From contig OY754470.1 of the NCBI GenBank assembly GCA_963575645.1, forward strand, positions 6,146,501 through 6,210,500: DNA of 64,000 bases. The letters are read 5' to 3'. Shown here one piece after another: positions 21,057-32,821 of the stretch. Each line of letters begins with the position of its first letter. Positions within the stretch are counted from its first letter, which is position 1. The notes under the pieces were generated by a model. It had not been told where the DNA came from. It ran no database searches and saw only the letters and a list, made by a program, of their open reading frames with translations. The translations under genes were made by a program, and so were the position numbers. The stretch is from Xanthostigma xanthostigma (Eukaryota; Arthropoda; Insecta; Raphidioptera; Raphidiidae).

Positions 21057-21437
21057 AAAGTGGCGGTACTTATTGCTATAAACGGAATCTATCAAAGCTG
21101 CCGTAACCGCTGTGACGTCATAATAAATTCACTTACGGACAACTCAAAGTGTAATATGCAATAAAGAACCTGAGTAGTGTTCATCTATATCGTAATATTA
21201 ACTTGGAAGCAGAGACGTATTTACGGAAAATAGCTCCCGTGGCAATGTGTCCAGACTAAAGTGTAGCCGAAGCTTCGGCTATATTCGGGAAAACATTTCA
21301 ATCTGTCGAAACTGATCGACTAATATATTTTTAACTTCTCATTCATCCTCACGTCGTAGTCGTTATAGATCAATCAGAAAAACGTTTTATTAATTTGAGG
21401 TTAAGCGTTGTCAACCGTATTTTTCCATTGGTGTAAG
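21057..21437. other. Gene-free stretch
   Basis: No supported feature; includes a 'tgtgacgtcataata' CRE-like word near 21112. Confidence 0.5.
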
Positions 21438-21443
21438 AAGTTG

Positions 21444-21797
21444 TATGGCACGCCGTTTTACTATTTAATACATAGTAAAATATTTTTCCAAAAATTATAA
21501 AAATATTTAACAGTTTTAATTTCAGAAAAAAAATTTTGAGTGAATTTTTTAATGTGGTGACATAATAAAAATACAATATTATTATGCCATGACATAATAA
21601 AAATATATTATTATTATGTCACGACATAATAAAACTACATTATTTTTATGTCATGACATAATAATATTATATTTTTATTATGTCACCACATAAAAAAAAA
21701 TTCACTCAAAATTTTTTTTCTGAAATTAAAATTGTTAAATATTTTTATAATTTTTGGAAAAAATATTTTACTATTAAATAGAAAACGGCGTGCCATA
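21444..21797. mobile_element. Foldback element with a palindromic tandem core, 6-bp TSD
   Basis: Ends 'tatggcacgccgtttt' and complement are flanked by an exact direct repeat 'aagttg' (21438-21443 and 21798-21803). The outer arms (about 100 bp) pair fully. The core 21557-21688 holds four units of about 33 bp, each itself a palindrome of the form 'tgacataataaaa...ttattatgtca'. A short TSD and absence of coding sequence leave the superfamily open. Confidence 0.85.
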
Positions 21798-21803
21798 AAG
21801 TTG

Positions 21804-22371
21804 GGTTTAAAACTTGAAAATAGGTGAGTAAAATCACTTGAAAAAAATTATAAAAATGATCTCATGCTTCACCCGAAAAAAAGTTCGCAGTGACAGTGTC
21901 AACAAAAAAAGGTATACAGACCACCTCATCAGATTTACGTTAAAAATAATAAACGCATTATGTTGAAGTAGATTATTTGATAAGAAAAATATATATTTGT
22001 ATTTCATTGACTCATCTGACGCAGTGGGGTCTTTTCTGACAGGTTTAGTTTTATTGCTATAATATTGTAACATTTGTTTCTATGAAATAACACACTGCCG
22101 CAATAAATATTTATATGCCGCGTCAGTCCAAAACGTTGTTGAAGTGTTTTTTTTTCTAAAAATAAACTATTTTCCTGGAAACAATAAAATCGGCAATCAG
22201 TAAGGCTTATCATTTGTTATATTTACAGTGTCTTTAATGACATAACATTTTGAAACAAAAATTTTTGTACCAAAGAAATTCAAAATTGAATTGAAACTTA
22301 TGGGCGAGACTTTTATTTTGTTTTTGATTATTTAGGAACCAAAGGGCTTAGAAAAATTAATTTATAAAAAA
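21804..22371. other. Gene-free stretch
   Basis: AT-rich, no supported gene. Two overlapping minus-strand open frames lack any domain. Confidence 0.5.
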
Positions 22372-22955
22372 AACGAGTGTGCTTTAGACCACACGACTGA
22401 AGTAAAACTCCTTCCTGCCATAATTTGTTATTATTCACCCGAAAATTCACAAAATATGAACTTTAAAATGATTTTACAATTTTATTCACTTTAAACGTAG
22501 AATATTTAATGTAATGAACAAAATATTAATTTATAAAATTGTTCAAGAACGAAATGAACAGTCTAATGTAAGAAGAAAGAAATATAAACATGAAGATAAT
22601 GAAAACAAAAGTAATACATTGCAATTACTTAGCTCTCGTTGGATTTTAAGCGTAAATCTTTATAAAATATTATTTAGCTCTGCAAGTTAAGTAGGTTTAC
22701 AAAACTTTTTTCTGTCACCCGATGGCGCCATTGGCAAGTAAAGTATGTGTCATTCTATTGTTAGTACTGCTTATATTTTCGGTCACCTGATGGCGTCACT
22801 AGTCATCCTCTTTCTATCTTCACTAACTTATATCTCCCTCGCAACTTCCGTTCGCCTCGCCCGATCACACTTCCATAAATTCTCTCGTCAGGCATTCACC
22901 AGCTTACTCCCAAGTCAAGCGTGCGTAAAGAAGTTTTACTTCAATAAGTCCCCCT
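22372..22955 (+). repeat. Dispersed repeat family J, copy 1
   Basis: Begins 'cgagtgtgctttagaccaca', runs through 'cttcctgccataatttg', 'caagaacgaaatgaacagtc', 'agctctcgttggattttaag' and ends near 'caagcgtgcgtaaagaag'. The same order in reverse is at 35804-36421. It contains two copies of a 'ggcgccattggcaagtaaag'-type unit; the other copy has three. The 91-codon open frame here lies inside the repeat and has no known domain. Confidence 0.8.
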
Positions 22956-23459
22956 GCTTAACTGTGAAAATAACTCGCACGAAAAACCCGTGTGAAACCG
23001 GTTGGGTTCACAAAAATTAATGTTTCGCGGTAAAAAAAAATGGCTATAGTCTCGCCCGTATAGAATAGACGCTCAAAAACTGAAATAATCAGTTATTTTT
23101 AAGGGGATGAAAGTCACAATATTATGTGGCACGAGCGTTCCGATTCGGTCGTCCGGATAAATTTTGGTTTGGCAGCGAAAAATCGAGAACAACAAATTTC
23201 TCATCGATCACCTTAATGTATCTCTTATATTGTTTAGTCAACATACACCAGTAAGGACCACTTTTATTCGGTTTAAAATTAAGTTTAGTTAAAATAACTT
23301 TGTTTTATCAGTTGTACAGCCCAACCGGTTCAATTAATTTGCAAAAACGTTTCACTGTTCGATCCCTTCCGAAGTCTGGGTGAGCCTGATTACTACTGGT
23401 TTTTAAACTTTGATTCCGGAGAAAATAAATTTAAAATCTTGGTAATTTTTGCATATCGT
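22956..23459. other. Gene-free stretch
   Basis: Contains 'gtcgtccggataaattttgg' and a retroposon-like 'gcgttccgattcggtcgtcc' area near 23130, but no gene or second copy was identified. Confidence 0.45.
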
Positions 23460-23575
23460 TGGCTCATTTAAAGTCAATTTGGCTCGAAATTTGCCTTAAA
23501 CGAAAGAACGGAACGTTTTATATTGATTTCGTGTATTAGAAGGTGTCAAAACAGTTGTTTTATAAAGATTTTTAG
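23460..23575 (+). repeat. Ancient fragment of family B interior
   Basis: 'gccttaaacgaaagaacgg', 'gatttcgtgtattagaagg' and 'aaacagttgttttataaa' follow the order of the type-1 B interior (compare 33000-33070), with heavy divergence and no termini. It shows that family B has an old history here as well as young copies. Confidence 0.55.
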
Positions 23576-24429
23576 CCTTTTTATTTCAGTTATTCTTGTC
23601 TGTTACTCAGTAAATTATTTAAACTCAGAGTATAAAACACTATTTTTAAGCTAGATTGAACAGCTAAACAAAGTTTGAGCCGACTATAATATAAAATCAA
23701 CCCTAACTCAGATATTGGGTGTGGGATCCTCGATGCGCTTTAAAATTTCGTTTACGGCTCATCCCCCTTTTGCTTTAGCATAAACATACATCACCTATAA
23801 CACTAGGGAAGAAGCAGGATCTTAAACAGTGAATGCATTGTTGAAATCGGTTCAGAGGTTCCTGAGACAAACAAAAAAACATACAAACTTGCCCTTTTTA
23901 TACCGTAAATTACACGTTTATTTCAAACAGTGACGCATAACGACTCCAGCCAATATCAACCAATCACGTGAATTTAGGCGCAAATAAAAGCTATTATTAA
24001 TATAAAAATATAATTAATGCGTGAAATAGATTATTTGTAATCAATAAATAGTAGACAACTACGCCGCTATACTAATTAAAAAGAATTTTAATTTATCGCA
24101 GGAAATGGCCAAACATAATTTCACAATCAACATTATAAAGCAGTTTTTAATTTATAGTTTTTAGGACACAACAATTCGTAGACAATAAATAACAAATAAA
24201 TTTTATTTGTTGAGCTATTGTAAGAAAATGGGTAAAAAAGCTAGTATGCAGAAAATTGTGAAATATTAAAATTTAATTCAATAATGACAAGTTATTTTTT
24301 GCATATTTCGTATTTTTAAAGTTTATCCTCGAAGTTGTTGGATTCTTTTATATACTCTTTGGTCGAAGGTACTAAATTTCGTAAAAAAAAAATGTATTCC
24401 TATATTTTATGCTGTATCCTGGAACGAGC
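23576..24429. other. Gene-free stretch with a retroposon-tail relic
   Basis: Around 23850-23900, 'gttgaaatcggttcagaggt' followed by 'tcctgagacaaac' is the kind of 3' end seen in insect SINE-like repeats. The remainder is AT-rich and unassigned. Confidence 0.45.
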
Positions 24430-24750
24430 ATTATAAACATTATTTTTTGCACGCCTCTTTATAAAATACTTGCTTTTTGTGCCTATTAACAGTCGCAAAA
24501 TGCCTCATGACGCACTCGTGCGTAAAGTAATATAAATGCCATTTAATTAAGCCAGCATGAGTTTCCAAAAGCAACCTGTCCGTTACCATTTAATACCATA
24601 AGATAAACAGAGAGCAAAGCAACACAAATCAAGCATAGTTTTCGTAAACACCCCAAATGAAATGTAATATGGTTCCACACAGCGATGACATCAGCTGTCG
24701 GAAATATTATTATAAAGTGAAAATCAGCTATTTTATACCTCGGTTGTGAT
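24430..24750. repeat. Decayed dispersed repeat L, copy 2
   Basis: Shares 'ttttttgcacg', 'tataaaatacttgcttttt', 'cgtgcgtaaagtaatat' and 'gtgaaaatcagctatttta' in order with 2820-3120. The open frame on the minus strand here is within the repeat. Confidence 0.5.
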
Positions 24751-25780
24751 GATATTTTGAGAGACTTAAAACTCACTTCCTCACCTAAAATTGACTTTAT
24801 CACAACCTAATAAACTACTATTTTTTATTTTGTTTACAACTGCTATTAAATGTTTGTATATAAGTTAAGTAAATCTATTTAAGCGAAATATTGTTTATGA
24901 ATAAATTCATTTTTTGTTTTTTTTTCGTCGGAATATTTTAAAAATATTTTTTATGAAAAAATTATCTCATACCTATAATATTCTGATGCAATTTTCTACT
25001 CTATTTGTTTCTTCTTCTTCTTCTCCGTTTTTTTCGACACATTTAAACTATTGATATCGGTAATTTGTAGTTTTATCACATTTAATTTTAGAACACTAGA
25101 ATGAATTTATCGCGTGTCACTGAATACTTTATTATTGAAACAAAAATATGTTTGCTATTTTCCATGTATGAGATCTGATAAAAATTAGTTGCTGGATGAC
25201 ATACTGATTTTATATTATTCTGTTCATTAATTTCAAAACATTAATTAAATAGTAAACACCAATACAAAAATTCTGAAAATTTCATACATTGTGTATTCCA
25301 CAAAAATAAAAGTGATTTTATATTTAATTTTATCAATTGTCGCTGTTCATTTTCCTGCTATGTTTAAATATATTTTATATTTTTGTAATTGTTTTGAAAA
25401 ATTCATTAGTTTTTATGGAACCAGTTTTTTTTTATCGGATGTCACCGCAGCTTTTTTATTGGTCTGTTTAAAATTTATTGATATTTACACTGTTATCTTT
25501 TGTTTACGTCTGTTTATTATATAGATAGGTATATACTTAATCAATTTCATATAATAATGAATTTAGAGTGTGTTGTCTATCAAAATTCACAGTTCATTGT
25601 CAAATACTGTAATATATCACGCTGCCAAACTAACAAGCATCCTACTTATGCGGACATAAGACTGTGCACCTATTAAACTTGTCTGATGTTCCGTAATTTG
25701 AATTGTATGTACAGGGTGGGACAATAAATTTAGTCTTTTTGTCAGTCATGTTGGAATTTCACCTTTTGAGCTAGTGACTT
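24751..25780. other. Gene-free AT-rich stretch
   Basis: Includes a short CTT run at 25010-25022 and a hydrophobic AT-rich open frame at 25291-25524 that looks like chance. At 25711 'tacagggtgggacaataaat' resembles the left end of a mariner-like MITE; its right partner was not found. Confidence 0.45.
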
Positions 25781-25789
25781 TCGTAACAT

Positions 25790-26193
25790 TTCAAATAAAT
25801 AAAATTGTCGACCAATTTTTTTCAGACCATAATATATTGACAAAAAATAATAAAAATCCGGATTTGGATCTTCTTCAGAAATATCTAAAAAATATAAAAA
25901 ATAATTAGTATTAGTTATTTATTATCTAATGAATCAAAAAAAATTTTTTGATTCATTCAAACATTCAATCATTCGTGCATTCTATTAGATAATAAATAAC
26001 TAATACTAATTAATTTTTATATTTTTTAGATATTTCTGAAGAAGATCCAAATCCGGATCGAAACGTCATCCTTTGTTAATTTGATTTATATTTTTATTAT
26101 TTTTTGTCAATATATTATGGTCTGAAAAAAATTGGTCGACAATTTTATTTATTTGAAGAGTTCTATCCAGACGTTAATCAAAGATTTGGACTG
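25790..26193 (+). mobile_element. Family P (Penelope-like) inverted element, copy 2
   Basis: Two inverted arms with 'aaaatccggatttggatctt' on the left and its complement on the right meet around 25945-25975, close to 'tgattcattcaaacattcaa'. Flanks share 'tcgtaacat' (25781-25789 and 26194-26202). As in copy 1, the right arm ends with the complete 'cagacgttaatcaaagattt' terminus and the left arm is truncated. Confidence 0.72.
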
Positions 26194-26202
26194 TCGTAAC
26201 AT

Positions 26203-27233
26203 ACTCATTTAGTCAAAGCTGGAGTTTTCAAGAGTGACAATTAATGTCGTTATGATCGAATGGCGTTGAGAGTGAAAGCAATTCTAAATTTTTAAAGATT
26301 GAGTTAGTGTAAACGTCAAAAAAAGTTTCACAAAATAATAATGTTTTAACCTAATCCAACTGCACAGAAAACTTCCACTAACTTTAATGCTTTACAACTA
26401 TATACTTCACAAAAGTTTAATAAACAACACATAAATAAATTCACAAGAGCAAACTGTAGATATAATACTCCACATTTATAGGTTAGGTATTATGATCTAT
26501 GTGGCGGCCATTATTATTTTATCAGGCGAATAAATATTTATACCCTCGAAGTAAGACAAAATAGATTTATATCAGCGTTAAACACAATTATGTTTGGTGA
26601 ATTGAATTATCACTATTTATTCGGAGGAATAGCTAGTTGAAGAACAATTTAACCGAATAAATAACTACTTATGTTCGGTGAATATAGTGATCGGTATTTT
26701 AAAATGGGTCATTTGTTTCAAATATGTTAATTAAATTTAATAGAATAGTATGTTAGGTGCTTTTCAAAAAACATTTTGGTTCATTCTGTATAAAAGTTTT
26801 ATAACAGAGATGGATTAGTATTCACAGTCTGACAATGCGTCATTTTAAATGATTCTGGGATACGAAAATGAGGCAATTTGTTATACTATTTGTGCAATCG
26901 GTGGCTGATAACCAGTTACCAATATCAAAATATTTTTAGAACGATTTCTTTTCATGAGATTGCAATATATAAAGTACACAACTTAATGTGAAAATATTTA
27001 TGCATGTTTGTTATTCAATCACATCTCAATGGCGTAACGAATCTGAATGAAATTTTGCATGCAAGTACAGACGTTTGTTTGTGCTCATTGGATTCAGCGT
27101 GTTTTTACACGCTTTATATTATTTTCACTTGTAAGTTTGTATGTATGTAAGTATGTATGTATGTTTGTAAACTTGTTTGGACTACAGCAAGTGGTTTATA
27201 TAGTGGTATAATATGCCAGCACTGTAAGTACAC
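26203..27233. other. Gene-free stretch with GTAT microsatellite
   Basis: (GTAT)n/(ATGT)n run at about 27138-27172. The phrase 'cagacgtttgtttgtgctca' at 27069 recurs at 27869, marking part of the duplicated segment described below. No gene. Confidence 0.5.
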
Positions 27234-27309
27234 TGGCGAGCCGTGCGGTCTAAGGCACGGGTCTTCGCTAACGTCAACTCTCGGAATCACGGGTCGTGGG
27301 TTCTAATCA
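27234..27309 (+). repeat. tRNA-like (Leu-type) sequence, probably SINE head
   Basis: 'gccgtgcggtctaaggcac' resembles the D-arm region of leucine tRNAs, and 'gtgggttctaatc' is a near-canonical B box, about 60 bp apart. The acceptor stem is not closed, so this is a tRNA-derived retroposon piece rather than a functional tRNA. It is cut on the right by the foldback at 27331. Confidence 0.5.
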
Positions 27310-27330
27310 AATTTTTGACAATAAATCAAA

Positions 27331-27536
27331 CTAAAAAGTGGAAAATATTTTTTTTTTAAATAAGCTTAAAACAATAATGAATAAAAAATACAAGTATTAT
27401 TGTGAAAAAAGCGTGGGGCGCTCGATGTACGAAAATGTGGATCAAAGCGCCCCACGCTTTTTTCACAATAATACTTGTATTTTTTATTCATTATTGTTTT
27501 AAGCTTATTTTAAAAAAAATATTTTTTACTTTTTAG
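27331..27536. mobile_element. Foldback element, ~85-bp arms
   Basis: Arms from 'ctaaaaagtgg' inward through 'aataagcttaaaacaataat', 'aaaaatacaagtattattgt' to 'aaaaaagcgtggggcgct' are nearly perfect reverse complements around a loop 'cgatgtacgaaaatgtgga'. No TSD recognised. No coding sequence. Confidence 0.85.
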
Positions 27537-27584
27537 TTCGATATAAAGCGTGTTTTTTAGTTTTTTTAAAACTAGGTATATTTA

Positions 27585-28140
27585 TTTTCTATAAACATGA
27601 TGATTTTGCAAAAGTTCTGAAAGATTTCGGTTTTCGTCAAAAATCGCAATTTTTTAAAGGGTTATGTCTTGAAAAAATTGCTAAAATTGAATTCTCTAAT
27701 ATAATTTTGAAATTGAGAATGCTTACAGAAAAAAATACGCTGAATTCAAGGAGAGTAAGCAAACGTCTGTATCTCTTTTGGTTTGGAAACTACGGCCCTT
27801 CGAAGGTTTTATATTATGATTTTCTGAAAACTACATATAAACGCAAATAACTTCTAAAGCAAAAAACATACAGACGTTTGTCTGTGCTCATTGGATCAGC
27901 GTGTTTTTTTTTTCTATAAGCATGATGATTTTGCAAAAGTTCTGACAGATTTCGGTTTTCGTCAAAAATCGCAATTTTAAGGGATAGGTATGCCTTGAAA
28001 AAATTGCTAAAATCTAATTCTTTAATATGCTTTTAAAATTGAAAATGCTTACAGAAAAAAATACGCTGAATTCAATGAGCGTAAACAAACGTCTGTATCT
28101 CTTTTAGTTTGGAAACTACGGCCATTCGAAGGTTTTAATT
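27585..28140. repeat. Direct duplication of a ~235-bp segment
   Basis: 27585-27826 and 27905-28140 share 'agcatgatgattttgcaaaa', 'gatttcggttttcgtcaaaa', 'atgcttacagaaaaaaatac' and 'actacggcc'. The spacing is about 320 bp. Each unit also contains inverted copies of 'aaacgtctgtatctc' and 'cagacgtttgt'. Its function is unknown. Confidence 0.8.
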
Positions 28141-28856
28141 CTTGTTTTTTTTTTTTTTTTTTGTTTGAATCTACAACGGATATAGATAGAAACATCTTTT
28201 TTAAATTTTCGATTTTTTATCTAATAAAAAATTTCAAAAGTAGGTTTCCATTTTCAATGGAATTTTAAACATAGAGTGTCGCTATCGAAATGTCTGATTG
28301 GCTGATTAGATCAGTGCAGTGTCACGCCCACTGATCTGTCAATTTGAAAGCGAACCACAAAACAGATAATGTATATAATATATAAATAAAGAAGTGACTA
28401 GTCTTCTACAACATTATAGGGCTATTTATGCTCAAAATTTACAAAAAAATAAATATTTCTTTAAATCCGGTGTGCAATAAGAGGAAGGGTAATAAGTACC
28501 GTAAATTATCAAATTTTGTTATTATCGATCTCTTAATATGACGTTATGAATAGAGAAAACATGTGTGGCGTTACCTTGAACATTTAATATTGTGTAGACA
28601 TGTCATTTGCAACATGATATGTTTGTCATGCGCTTAATAATGAAATAATCCGGACAACTGTCAACTTGTTCTGTTGTCTGCTATGCATTCAGCACACTGT
28701 ACCTTGATAACAGATTTACGGTAATTGAATGCACACAAAAGAGTCCAATAAGTAAATGACAGTTAAATGCGTGCAAGGTCGCAGGTTCAAGGCCGGTCAA
28801 AGTCGGTGTTTGGACGATTTATTAAAAAAAAATTGTGGAAACCTATCGACCTGTGG
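28141..28856. other. Gene-free stretch
   Basis: Poly-T run at about 28144-28162. 'gtgcaaggtcgcaggttcaa' at 28772 has a B-box-like end but no A box. Nothing else supported. Confidence 0.45.
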
Positions 28857-29700
28857 GTAGGGTTGCCAGACCATAAAATACTAAAGCCGGACTCGGCGCT
28901 GTATTAGGCCGGACATTTTGCCCTAAAAGCCGGACATGTCTTTTTTAAAAGCCAAACATATCTTTTTAAGGAGGTTGAGCCGTTTTACGAAGATAATGAA
29001 AAAAATCTGAAATAAAGTTTTTTTAATAGATTTTTTTATGACAAAATTTTCTGTAAAAAATCCAAAATCATTAGGAGATTTATAAAATTAAAAAAAACTT
29101 TTACATGTAGTCTTATGGAAAATATGTCAACCTAGCATGCAAACGGTACATTTTAATTTTTTGCAAATAACCAAATAATGTCAGCAGTTCCGAAAACTAA
29201 CTATGTAAGGCATCGATGTCTTACGCATATTTTAATATTTTTACCAATTTAATTAGGAGACTTTTAATCAATAAAAAAAATTATTAAACTTTAGCACTTT
29301 TCGATTATGGACTTTTATTCTTGACAGTTTTAACAATTTTAACTGAATTTTCAATTTTTTAATGATTTAATTTTAATTTTTATTACTTCTAATTTCTTTT
29401 TTTAATTATTTACTGCAAAAAATATGTAAAATACAGATATTTACATACATTTATTTTTTTTAACCTAACTTTGTACAAAAAATTCAAAAGTTAGTCCATT
29501 AAGTAAAATACTGAAATAATTAATTTATATTAAAAAAAATATTTATTTATGCCTTTATGACAATAATTTATTGGTATCATCGACTTATAACCTTTTGTAA
29601 AAATTTATTATGGAAAAGTTCTCATTTAGAATTCGAATTTTTTGATTGGGACAGTAACGGATCAACCTCCTTAAAGCCGGACATCACATTTATAATAAAA
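28857..29700. mobile_element. Probable hAT-like relic split by family I
   Basis: 'tagggttgccagacc' at 28858 and repeated 'gccggaca' words flank the TTAA insertion on both sides ('aagccggacatg' before, 'aagccggacatc' after). A start of the form TAGGGTTGCCAGA is typical of some insect hAT MITEs. The right terminus was not found. Confidence 0.4.
28970..29670 (+). mobile_element. TTAA-flanked element, family I copy 2
   Basis: Ends 'ggaggttgagccgtttt' and 'gtaacggatcaacctcc' are inverted repeats between TTAA at 28966-28969 and 29671-29674. The interior is homologous to 3265-3934 in opposite orientation. Non-coding, piggyBac- or Kolobok-like by target site. Confidence 0.82.
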
Positions 29701-29904
29701 AAACTCTGTTAGGTTCGTAATAAAGTTGGTTAATAGTGAATCACAGTTTTGTTATAAAATTAATAACATTCAAAAAACAGTCCTACTTATTATCATTTGT
29801 ATTTATACGTATTCCTACCTATTATCATTTGTATTTATACCTATGATATAGATGAAGTGAAAAATGTTCAGTCTTCTGTAGACTATTAGTAGATAAATTA
29901 AAAA
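29675..29904. other. Gene-free stretch with short direct repeat
   Basis: 'cctacttattatcatttgta' and 'cctacctattatcatttgta' occur in tandem at about 29783-29835. No gene. Confidence 0.5.
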
Positions 29905-30537
29905 ATTCCAGCCAATTGGGCGACGGGACCATTCCAACTTCCAAAATGTTGACATTTGATTATAATAAAAAAAATAAAATTTCTGATATCGCGTGAGGTG
30001 ACGCGGGTAATGGCTAGTATTCAATATGATATTAACTATTCGTTGCCATGGTTACCTACATAGTATATGTTCCACGTCATGTAAAAATTAATCAAAGCAT
30101 GCCTTCTGACAGATCCTGAAACAAAAGGGCGGATGATTTTTTTTTATTTTCAAAATATTTCTGAAACTATAAAGTTTAGAAAAAAAATTTTTTAACAAAA
30201 CTTTCTTGAAAAAATAAATAGAATAATAAGCCGTTATGAAAAGTATACCATTATTATATATAAAAAATACCGTTTTAGCATAAATCTCTTCTGCGTATGC
30301 GCCGATTTTCCCCAAAAACAATAGGGCTTTTCATCCTCCCAAAATTTGGTTTCAATCCGCTCATCCGTTTGGCCTGTATCGTGTTCACAGACAAACAGAC
30401 TAACAAACGGACAGAGTTTTTTCAAAAATATGTTTTTTGGATTCGGGGGACCTCAAAACGGAAAGATATTATAAAATTTTTGAAAAGTGATTTTTGACCT
30501 AAACTAGTACCATTCCCCACTTGTGGGTTGGAATGGT
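29905..30537 (+). mobile_element. Family C element, copy 1
   Basis: Begins 'attccagccaattgggcgac', followed by 'ggaccattccaactt'; ends in the hairpin 'ccattccccacttgtggg' plus 'ttggaatggt'. Other copies are at 48224-48589 (truncated), 53113-53745 and 57363-58000. The interior includes 'cgttgccatggttacctac', 'cctcccaaaatttggtttc' (also in family B) and 'ttttttggattcgggggacc'. No TSD or transposase; superfamily unknown. Confidence 0.82.
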
Positions 30538-31394
30538 AAAATGTTGATTTTTTTAATAGATTTTTGACATTTAAGCTAACTTAATTTTTAAGGAACTTTT
30601 CTGACGGACGGGAAGTGAAAAAATCTATTTCCGTTCATTCAAAGTAAAAATAGTGCTTGGTGAGTTATTGATCAGATGTTACTGATTAATGCTGGGCTTC
30701 AGATACGGCTTTCAGCTTTAAATCTAGTTTTAGGAACGTCATTTATAACAAACTGACTTTTTCCAAAAATATGTTTTTGAAGTCCGGGTATCATTCCCAA
30801 CTTGTGGCGTCGCAATGGTAGGTATAATGATTGCGTTGTCTCTAAACTTGCATAATTAAGTTTTGTAAAATGTATTTTTAGAAGCGACTGATTTTTGGAA
30901 ATCAGCTAGTCAACTAGAATTAATGCTGAGTAGATTTGTTTGGCGGATTTAACATTTTGTCGTTATGAAAAATTATGTTACATGACTGAATAAACCATCT
31001 CACTGGATCGATTTAATACTTGAACATATTAAATTTCATTGTTGATTTTTACTGAATTGATAAAATTATACGTTTTTGTTTATATGTATTGTTTTATAAT
31101 TAAAACAATGTTTTGCGAAGTGATATTTTTGAACAAACATTTCGATCAAATGCATTATCATTTTATTTATAAAACACGCATTTCTAAAAACTTTGAAATC
31201 ACAATTAGATATGGAAATTTTATTATTTTTAAAAATACATTTTACTGGTATTTATAAACATTAAACATGTTGTTTGTTAATTCTGCTTAATTGTGCATAG
31301 TAATTTTATAGCATTGGCTATGAAATTTGTCTTCTGAATCAATTTCTCATAAATCTGTATAATCAATATTCTAGTCATCATCAATCTACACTAG
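30538..31394. other. Gene-free stretch with a diverged family C end
   Basis: 'aaaaatatgtttttgaagtc' and 'cattcccaacttgtggcg' at about 30766-30810 are a diverged C right end. The rest is AT-rich with no supported gene. Confidence 0.5.
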
Positions 31395-31592
31395 TTTTAT
31401 AAAGAGGTAAAGTTTGTAAGTTTGGATGTAGGAAGTAATCTCTGAAACTACCCACCCGATTTCATTTTTTTTCATCAATATTTAGAATGGACCTTCAGGA
31501 TGGTCATCGGCTCTATATTATCGCGTTAAAACAAAAGCGTTTTTCGCAGAGACCATTTTTGCAAAGGTGGTAATCTACAAATTCGGGCCCTA
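31395..31592 (-). repeat. Family T retroposon-like repeat, minus orientation
   Basis: Reverse complement of 41291-41510: 'gtttggatgtaggaagtaat', 'atatttagaatggaccttca' and 'aagcgtttttcgcagagacc' pair with complements there. It lacks the conserved head. It is joined on the right to a diverged C left end ('gtcaattaggcgacgggatc', 31593-31635). Confidence 0.7.
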
Positions 31593-32821
31593 GTATTCCA
31601 GTCAATTAGGCGACGGGATCATTCCAACTCCAAAAATACTAGTACTGAGTTTCCGACACGACTTTCATTAATAAATCTAGATTGAAAAATGTTGTTTTCA
31701 GCTAAATGAAGATCGTCATTTAGTTGAAAACAAATGACGTTATTAATTTTTAAATCTAGATTTAAAGCTGAAAATTGTATAAGAAACCGAGCATACCTAT
31801 AACAATTCATTTCTTTTTGACAGATCAATTACAACATAAAATTAGCAGTTTTTTTATTAACATTACAGGCTTTAGAAAAACGCAACTGCTGTCTCGACTC
31901 AAACTTTAAGTGATTTTTATCAGATAACAAGGCGTTTATGACGTCTTTTGTCGAGCGTCTATAATTTAGAGTATCTTATGAGACAACGATAAGGTTTCTT
32001 CCGAAATTGAAGATTAATAAGGTGTAAAGATTGGGTTCATCGTTTAGAAAACATTCTAATCATCGAGTAATCAAGTATCTAGATGGATTCTGACTATATT
32101 TATCTTTAGAAAATTCACTTATAGTATTTGCGTGAGGAGACGAGACGATTTTGGTTGGCGCGAACTGTTTTATCAACCAAAATGAATAGAATCTCCCATG
32201 AACTTTGTTATTTTCCTATAATCTGTGTTATCACTGCGGTGCCATGCTCTATTAAATTCTTATCATAAATTTAATTAATTAATATCATAAAACCTTTTTT
32301 ATAAATATAGTTAAGAACAAGGTTTCCCAACAAAAATTATGAAATAGGTGGTTATTATTACCGCATTTATTTATAAATACCTAAATTGTTTATATTTATA
32401 TAAAATGATTGTTGTATAGAATTAACAATTAAAGAGTTGTCGTTCAAGGAGCTGTTTTTCTGTTTCAAATCATTATTTAAACAATGACGTTTATTGTTGT
32501 CTTATAAATTAAAGACTACGTGAACTGATAATGACCTAGACCCTTGTTGGTCAGTGAACTTTTGCTGGAATCTTGAGATGTAAGATTAAGAGAAATTCTG
32601 ATACATTCCCGATTGCATTTTTGATCCGAAGACTGATTTTTTTGCGTCAGATTGAGGCTTTTTGGGGCGTTAGAGTTTGATCAAGTCCTCTGTAGACTGT
32701 AAGCCTGTTTGAAGGGCCCACAAACATTCTTTTCCCATGTAAATTTCCTGTATTCAAGCTCTAGTCAATGATTTGCTGATTGCGGGTCCAGGTTACATTT
32801 TTATGTCAAATGTCATTTTTT
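31593..32821. other. Gene-free stretch with inverted repeat
   Basis: Arms at about 31667-31705 and 31725-31765 ('ataaatctaga', 'ttgttttcagctaaatga' and complements) form a hairpin; the 69-codon minus-strand frame is explained by it. The remainder is AT-rich and unassigned. Confidence 0.5.

Noticed and set aside
22745..23020. 91-codon open frame with apparent signal-like N-terminus
   Set aside because: It lies inside family J and crosses the repeat border; the matching minus-strand frame at 35770-35970 is the same repeat sequence.
25291..25524. Hydrophobic 77-codon open frame, possible membrane protein
   Set aside because: Composition follows AT bias (Phe, Leu, Ile, Tyr), with no start context, splice signal or homology.
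27234..27309. Functional tRNA-Leu gene
   Set aside because: The acceptor stem is open, the B box has a substitution, and the 3' side is interrupted by a foldback.
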